From an uncultured beta proteobacterium (GTDB lineage Bacteria > Pseudomonadota > Gammaproteobacteria > Burkholderiales > Rhodocyclaceae): a DNA stretch of 13,754 bases. The position numbers and the translations under genes are program-made. The DNA is taken from the NCBI GenBank assembly GCA_903930395.1, contig CAIYYE010000120.1, positions 1 through 13,754 on the forward strand, written 5' to 3'. The notes under the pieces were generated by a model that was not told the DNA's origin, did not search any database, and worked only from the letters and a program-made list of their open reading frames with translations. Position 1 is the first letter of the stretch, and every line of letters starts with the position of its first letter. Below are positions 10,069 through 13,754 of this stretch, one piece after another.

Positions 10069-10234
10069 GATTGCCTCCGATGAACGCTTGTCACCTGACA
10101 TTGTTCACGGCTTGTTCTGAGCAAAACTTAGGCCTGCCGCCGAATATCGCTGATTTTTTGCGATTGAACTGTTCGGCTTGCCGGCCATCGAACTTATCCG
10201 GATCGTCATTTGGACAGCCGGGTCAGGAGCTCAC

Positions 10235-10474
10235 ATGAATGCCAGCTTGCACACAATGGACAACCTGTTTGCCCAGCTTGGTTTGCCGGACGAGCCGGCG
10301 GCGATCGATAGTTTCATTGCCAGTCATCGTCCGCTGGATAGCGGCGTGGCGCTTTATCGCGCATCTTTCTGGACTGCCTCCCAGCGCGCCTTCCTGAAGG
10401 AAGAAATCATCGAGGATGCCGACTGGTCGGCGGTTATCGATGAATTGAATGTGCGCCTGTCGAAAATGCCCTGA
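10235..10474 (+). CDS. DUF2789 family protein
   Basis: This 79-residue small soluble protein of unknown function matches the DUF2789 pattern as I remember it: TMDNLFAQLGLPDEPAAIDSFI, then SHRPL, then APFW/ASFW-type segment before AQRAFL and the ending EDADWSAVIDELNVRL. Such proteins are usually about 75-80 residues, common in beta- and gammaproteobacteria and without known activity. Start ATG 10235 has CAGGAGC 7 bases upstream and gives the family length; an in-frame upstream start at 10178 would add 19 unrelated residues. It has no obvious operon partner: the next gene on this strand begins about 215 bases downstream after a hairpin. Confidence 0.85.
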   Translation: MNASLHTMDNLFAQLGLPDEPAAIDSFIASHRPLDSGVALYRASFWTASQRAFLKEEIIEDADWSAVIDELNVRLSKMP

Positions 10475-10516
10475 CGAATCTGGGGTGGCAGTCGGCTAAA
10501 CTCTTGGTGGTAGTGG

Positions 10517-10536
10517 CCGGCACTTGCTTGTGCCGG
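10517..10536 (+). repeat. GC-rich hairpin with a second near-copy at 10614-10633
   Basis: CCGGCAC and GTGCCGG (10517-10523 and 10530-10536) form a perfect 7-bp stem with loop TTGCTT. No T tract follows, so it is not a classical terminator. Ninety-seven bases on, at 10614-10633, a near-copy repeats CCGGCACTTG-TTTGT but its 3' arm is damaged. The left arm of the second copy is also complementary to the right arm of the first, so two alternative foldings are possible. It sits in the leader of the MFS transporter gene. Confidence 0.55.
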
Positions 10537-10689
10537 TATGCGTTTCGCTGAATTCTGATCGTCAACCACCATGCCAGTTGTCCATTCTGTCGCTTCCCGT
10601 TGCATCGTCGCTACCGGCACTTGTTTGTTCGGTGTCGCGTTCTGTCTTGCCATGGCGACGGGGCGCTAGACGTGGCTCTGCCAGCCGGG

Positions 10690-11919
10690 ATGCGGGCTCT
10701 GGCGCATCGAAATTTCCGCCTCTATTTTGCCGGTCAAGCCATTTCTATTCTTGGTTCCTGGATTCAACAGGTGGCTTTGGCCTGGCTGGTCTATCGATTG
10801 ACCGGGTCGGCCGCGCTGCTCGGTATCACGGCTTTTTGCGGGCTGATTCCGCAATTGCTGGTAGGGCCACTGGCCGGTGCGTGGATCGACAAGCATGACA
10901 AGAAAAAATGGCTTGTCGGCGTGCAGTCGTTGATGGCGGTGCAGGCATTCGTGCTCGCCGGGCTGTGCTGGATGGACATGATAGGCACCGGTTTCATTGT
11001 ACTCATGGCCTTGATCCTCGGCACCCTGAGCAGTTTCGATGCGCCATTGCGTCAGTCGTTGATCGGCAGCTTCGTCGGTAGCCGCCACGACTTGCCCAAT
11101 GCGCTGGCCCTCAATGCCATGCTCTTCAATGCCGGCCGTTTCATTGGCCCACCGATTGCCGGTCTGCTCCTTGGTCTGACATCGGAAGCTTTCTGCTTTG
11201 CGATCAACGGATTTTCCTTCCTGGCGCTGATCGTTGCCATCCTGCTCGTGCGCGGCCAGCCGCCGCTGCGCGCCCAAGGCTCGGTCGGTCAGGTTTTCAA
11301 GGAAGGTGTCGTGTTCGCCTGGCGAACCTGGGTGGTCCGCATGCTGATCATCACACTCATCGCCCTGAATCTGACCGCCTCGGCCTACGCCGTGTTGTTG
11401 CCGGTCTTTGCCCGTGACGTTTTTGCCGGCGATGCTACAACGCTGGGCTGGCTGTGGGGGGCGGCCGGGTGTGGTGCTTTTGCGTCTACGGTCTTTCTCG
11501 CGATGCGAAAGTCGGCATCGGCCGTGATGTCCGCTGTGGTCGCCGGGGTGGCGATCAGTGCCGTATCGTTGCTGCTCTTTTCGCTGGCCACCTGGCTGCC
11601 ACTCGCGCTTTGCGCCATGGTTGGCCTTGGCTTCGGCATCTCGGTGTGCAATGTCGGGATCAATATGCTCTTGCAAACTGCGGCGCCGGAAGCACTGCGC
11701 GGCCGCATCGTTTCATTCTTTACCTCGGCCCGCTTCGGGTTCGATGCGCTGGGTGGCCTGCTTGCCGGCTTTGTCGCCGCTGGCTTCGGAGCGGGCCAGA
11801 CCCTGTTTGTCGAGGGCTGCGTGCTGCTCGTTTTTGTCTCTTTCCTGATCACCCGCCGGCAACGCCTGCAGAAGCAGATTTCCGTCGCCGGAGCAATGAT
11901 CGACGGCCGGGATAATTAA
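10690..11919 (+). CDS. MFS transporter, EntS/MFS_3-like exporter
   Basis: This is a 409-residue inner-membrane protein with about 12 hydrophobic segments, in the size range of the family. The opening MRALAHRNFRLYFAGQAISILGSWIQQVALAWLVY is split here as motif RNFRLYFAGQ, then GSWIQQVA, both hallmarks of the MFS_3 (EntS-like) exporters. The MFS loop motif appears as GAWIDKHDKKKW (63-74) between segments 2 and 3. MFS_3 proteins export siderophores, drugs or metabolites by proton antiport; the cargo here is unknown, and no siderophore or resistance genes are adjacent. The start is uncertain: ATG 10690 gives the usual N-terminus, while GTG 10672 has a better spaced GGGGCG upstream. The TTG at 10600 is unlikely. 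It ends 4 bases before the convergent IclR gene stop, with no room for a separate terminator. Confidence 0.88.
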   Translation: MRALAHRNFRLYFAGQAISILGSWIQQVALAWLVYRLTGSAALLGITAFCGLIPQLLVGPLAGAWIDKHDKKKWLVGVQSLMAVQAFVLAGLCWMDMIGTGFIVLMALILGTLSSFDAPLRQSLIGSFVGSRHDLPNALALNAMLFNAGRFIGPPIAGLLLGLTSEAFCFAINGFSFLALIVAILLVRGQPPLRAQGSVGQVFKEGVVFAWRTWVVRMLIITLIALNLTASAYAVLLPVFARDVFAGDATTLGWLWGAAGCGAFASTVFLAMRKSASAVMSAVVAGVAISAVSLLLFSLATWLPLALCAMVGLGFGISVCNVGINMLLQTAAPEALRGRIVSFFTSARFGFDALGGLLAGFVAAGFGAGQTLFVEGCVLLVFVSFLITRRQRLQKQISVAGAMIDGRDN

Positions 11920-11923
11920 GCAG

Positions 11924-12724
11924 TCACTCCGGCAGGCCGCCATGGCCCAGTCGGTGAGACAGCGCCTGCGCAGCCTCAAGCATGGCCTTGGCGACGGGGC
12001 TGTCCCATTCCACGTTGAAGTCACCGATGGTTCCCAGTGAGGTAATCGCCGCGACCATGGTGCCGGTGTGATCGTATACCGGGGCGCTGAAGCCGTTGAT
12101 GCCAGGGGTGAGGCTACCGGAAGCACGGCTGATGCCGTGTGAGCGAATATCTGTCAGGTTTTTCTCGAGCTGCCGGCGAACCGTCGTAATGGCTGTCTTG
12201 CTGGTCTCGGAGATTTCCGTGAGCTCCTTGTCCAGCATGTGTTTCAGGAATGGCGAACGGTAGAAGGCGGCGAAGGCTCTCCCGGTTGCCGAATTACACA
12301 ATGGCAAAACGGTCCCGGCGCGCAGCGTGATGGTGATCGGGCCGCCGGCATCGACGATGCGAACGATCGTTGCCCCATGATTGCCCCAGACGGCGAGCGC
12401 AACCGTTTCGTGGATTTCCTCGCAGAGCGACTCAAGGATGGGCCCGGCCAGACGGACCGGGTCCAGGCGGCCGAGTCCGGAAAGCCCCAGTTCCAGCGCG
12501 TAAGCACCCAGATCGTAGCGGCCGCTGCTGCTGTCCTGCTCGACAATCCCGATGCGAAGAAAACTCACCATGTAACGATGCGCCTTGGCGGCGGGCATCC
12601 CCGCCCCTTTTGCAATGTCACGCAACATCATCGGACGGTTGGTGGCGGCCAGAACATTCAATAGGCGAAAACCCACCTCGATGGACTGAATTCCCTGACG
12701 GTCGCTGGCTACTTTTGTCGGCAT
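11924..12724 (-). CDS. IclR-family transcriptional regulator
   Basis: This 266-residue protein has two parts. The N-terminal winged helix-turn-helix (about 12-70) reads QSIEVGFRLLNVLA, RDIAKGAGMPAAKAHRYMVSF and a GRYDLG wing. The C-terminal effector-binding IclR domain (about 80-255) contains GNHGATIVRIVD, the PLCNSATGRAFAA segment, GISRASGSLTPGINGFSAPVYD and a final AITSLG strand. These features are canonical for regulators of aromatic or organic-acid catabolism, so a small acid ligand is likely; it cannot be read from sequence. ATG 12724 is the natural start with the helix-turn-helix at the usual distance. It is divergent from the ParA gene (96 bases between starts) and convergent with the MFS gene, so its own promoter region is the only nearby target I can propose. 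No catabolic gene is adjacent. Confidence 0.93.
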   Translation of the reverse strand: MPTKVASDRQGIQSIEVGFRLLNVLAATNRPMMLRDIAKGAGMPAAKAHRYMVSFLRIGIVEQDSSSGRYDLGAYALELGLSGLGRLDPVRLAGPILESLCEEIHETVALAVWGNHGATIVRIVDAGGPITITLRAGTVLPLCNSATGRAFAAFYRSPFLKHMLDKELTEISETSKTAITTVRRQLEKNLTDIRSHGISRASGSLTPGINGFSAPVYDHTGTMVAAITSLGTIGDFNVEWDSPVAKAMLEAAQALSHRLGHGGLPE

Positions 12725-12786
12725 GATTGCTGTGAATAATGTAAAGCGTTCATTCTATGCATCTATGAGCCCTTTGAGGCGGCGAA

Positions 12787-12792
12787 TATAAT
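12787..12792 (+). promoter_or_regulatory. Putative -10 box of the ParA gene
   Basis: A perfect TATAAT lies 28 bases before the ParA start codon. The -35 at 17-base spacing (TATGAG, 12764-12769) is weak, so an activator or an extended element may be needed. The upstream 96-base spacer is shared with the divergent IclR regulator and contains CTATG twice, 8 bases apart (12755 and 12763), possibly part of an operator. Confidence 0.4.
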
Positions 12793-12820
12793 GAGCCAGC
12801 AAAACTATAAGGGAGGTTCT

Positions 12821-13441
12821 ATGCGGGCTGTTCTGGTAGCAAATCCGAAGGGGGGGGCCGGCAAGACAACGTTGGCGACGAATTTGTCCGGTTATTTTGC
12901 CAATAAAGGAAAGAAGACAACTTTGTGCGATCTCGATCGTCAGCAGTCTTCCTTGCGCTGGATGGCCTTTCGCGACCCATCCCTGCCGCCGATCACCGGC
13001 TATTTTGCAGGCAACCAGATTTCAGCCAGCCTGCCGAAAGAAGCTGACTGGGTGGTCGTGGATGCGCCAGCCGGTCTGCAGGGCTACAAGCTGACCGATT
13101 ATTTGCGGGCAGTAGACAAGGTTGTCGTCCCGCTGGTGCCTTCGGTATTTGATATGGCGGCAACGGAAGACTTCCTGAACTCGATCCGCACGGAAATGCG
13201 CGGTCAGCGAACCAAGGTCGGTATCGTTGCCATGCGCGTTGATCCCCGCACGCGGGCGGCAGCCATGCTGGAAGAGTTCCTCAAGCACTTCGATATTCCC
13301 ATTGTGGCTTATCTGAGAAATACCCAGAACTACGTCAACGTCGCCGCTGCCGGTGCGACCGTTTTCGATCCGCCACGTGCCAGGCATCGCCGTGATGTCG
13401 AACAATGGTCCGGGCTGGTCGAGTGGATAGAAAAGAAATAG
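12821..13441 (+). CDS. ParA/MinD-type ATPase, stand-alone
   Basis: This 206-residue P-loop ATPase of the deviant Walker A class has KGGAGKTT at 10-17 with both signature lysines K10 and K15, the CDLDRQQS switch (36-43), Walker B VVVDAPAG (78-85), and a C-terminal stretch RARHRRDVEQW. These ATPases dimerise on ATP, often bind DNA non-specifically, and position plasmids, chromosomes or protein complexes. At 206 residues it is shorter than chromosomal ParA (about 260) and lacks an N-terminal DNA-binding domain, as in orphan ParA-like proteins. ATG 12821 has a strong GGGAGG 5 bases upstream; a start at 12791 would overlap the -10 box. No ParB, centromere-like repeat or other partner is visible. 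A run of 8 G (12850-12857) codes the P-loop glycines. Function is unknown beyond the fold. Confidence 0.9.
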   Translation: MRAVLVANPKGGAGKTTLATNLSGYFANKGKKTTLCDLDRQQSSLRWMAFRDPSLPPITGYFAGNQISASLPKEADWVVVDAPAGLQGYKLTDYLRAVDKVVVPLVPSVFDMAATEDFLNSIRTEMRGQRTKVGIVAMRVDPRTRAAAMLEEFLKHFDIPIVAYLRNTQNYVNVAAAGATVFDPPRARHRRDVEQWSGLVEWIEKK

Positions 13442-13463
13442 TCCTTTATTTCGACGATAGTTC

Positions 13464-13492
13464 TTGACGCACCGGGCCAAGGTCTGGATAAT
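13464..13492 (+). promoter_or_regulatory. Promoter of initiator tRNA-fMet
   Basis: TTGACG (13464-13469) and GATAAT (13487-13492) are separated by exactly 17 bases; both differ from consensus at one position. The discriminator GCGCCC follows, as expected for a growth-rate and ppGpp-controlled stable-RNA promoter. The predicted start is near 13499, about 13 bases before the mature tRNA. Confidence 0.85.
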
Positions 13493-13511
13493 GCGCCCTC
13501 TCTCTGACGGA

Positions 13512-13587
13512 CGCGGGATGGAGCAGTTGGCAGCTCGTCGGGCTCATAACCCGAAGGTCGCAGGTTCAAGTCCTGCTCCCGCAACCA
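13512..13587 (+). tRNA. Initiator tRNA-fMet (anticodon CAT)
   Basis: This is a 76-base cloverleaf starting CGCGGGATGGAGCAG and ending with encoded ACCA. The initiator hallmarks are present: an unpaired C1 opposite A72, and three G-C pairs closing the anticodon stem (GTCGGGCTCATAACCCGA). The T-arm GCAGG-TTCAAGT-CCTGC is standard. It is almost identical to the E. coli initiator tRNA in these parts. It has its own promoter upstream; I see no clear terminator between it and the rRNA-type promoter 80 bases downstream. Confidence 0.97.
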
Positions 13588-13641
13588 GCAAACAGTTTGA
13601 TTGGTGTTAGCCAAGCGATATGTTTCTGGAGTTCGAAAGAA

Positions 13642-13696
13642 AGATTTCAGAAAAATCTCTGAAAAGCTTGACGGGGTGAGAGGAGTTCTTCATAAT
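13642..13696 (+). promoter_or_regulatory. rRNA operon promoter with A/T-rich upstream element
   Basis: TTGACG (13668-13673) and CATAAT (13691-13696) are 17 bases apart. An A-rich stretch just upstream (13635-13665) fits an UP element and includes the inverted repeat AGATTT-CAGAA-AAATCT (13642-13658), which partly resembles a Fis-type site. Transcription should start near 13703 and run off the right edge into the 16S rRNA leader. Confidence 0.75.
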
Positions 13697-13702
13697 CTTG
13701 CC

Positions 13703-13754
13703 TCTCTGCTGCAGACGAAGCGAAAGTTTTGGCGCGGTGGTGATGATCTTTAAC
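13703..13754 (+). other. Start of the rRNA leader with boxA (partial, continues beyond window)
   Basis: The last 11 bases, TGATCTTTAAC (13744-13754), match the E. coli rrn boxA TGCTCTTTAAC at 10 of 11 positions. boxA recruits NusB/NusE to make ribosomal RNA polymerase complexes resistant to Rho. Its place about 40 bases after the predicted start fits a 16S leader, so the 16S gene should lie shortly beyond the window; none of its sequence is visible here. Confidence 0.75.

Noticed and set aside
9727..10083. 118-residue plus-strand frame
   Set aside because: Opposite strand of the 85-residue protein, without a ribosome site; the minus-strand gene has a strong one.
10571..10669. 32-residue mini-ORF ending 2 bases before the possible GTG start of the transporter
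   Set aside because: Its position would suit a leader peptide, but there is no Shine-Dalgarno before its ATG and the composition is not distinctive.
10666..11676. 336-residue minus-strand frame
   Set aside because: Antisense of the MFS transporter; rich in His, Gln, Glu and Arg, as expected from reversed membrane-protein codons.
13330..13614. Minus-strand frame with LREQDLNLRPSGYEPD
   Set aside because: This peptide is the well-known false translation of the antisense strand of a methionine tRNA; it overlaps tRNA-fMet and the ParA gene.

Overview
The window looks like chromosomal DNA of a moderately GC-rich betaproteobacterium. The Rhodocyclales (Dechloromonas/Azonexus-like) are a guess from overall gene character, the DUF2789 protein and the rRNA leader; no database search was possible. 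I see no phage, transposase, CRISPR array or defence system.

Positions 1-9512 (all minus strand, read from right to left) form one tightly packed gene string. It starts with a diguanylate cyclase, whose stop codon overlaps the start of the next gene (ATGA). Then come rfbF, rfbG and rfbH, the route from glucose-1-phosphate to a CDP-4-keto-3,6-dideoxyhexose. After a 64-base gap follow pseB and pseC (UDP-GlcNAc 4,6-dehydratase/epimerase and 4-aminotransferase), a zinc-ribbon SAM methyltransferase of the sugar C-methyltransferase type, and the first 386 codons of a thiamine-diphosphate enzyme of the acetolactate-synthase family. CDP-3,6-dideoxyhexulose genes together with an acetolactate-synthase-like enzyme recall yersiniose A synthesis (YerE), in which a two-carbon unit from pyruvate is attached to C4. 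My reading is a locus for branched-chain and amino deoxysugars of a surface glycan (LPS O-antigen or flagellin), co-expressed with a c-di-GMP synthase. No glycosyltransferase, ddhD reductase or C4-branch reductase is in view.

Positions 9535-10474 hold a tRNA-Thr(UGU)-like gene with its own -10 box and UUCG-loop terminator, an unrecognised 85-residue protein (minus) and a DUF2789 protein (plus). The tRNA has several departures from the usual tRNA pattern.

Positions 10475-12724 hold an MFS exporter of the EntS/MFS_3 type, with a repeated hairpin sequence in its leader, converging on an IclR-family regulator. The two stop codons are 4 bases apart.

Positions 12725-13754 hold a stand-alone ParA-type ATPase with an 8-G run inside its P-loop, then initiator tRNA-fMet with a near-consensus stringent-type promoter. 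The window ends in a strong rRNA-type promoter followed by a boxA antitermination element, so a 16S rRNA gene almost certainly begins just beyond the right edge.
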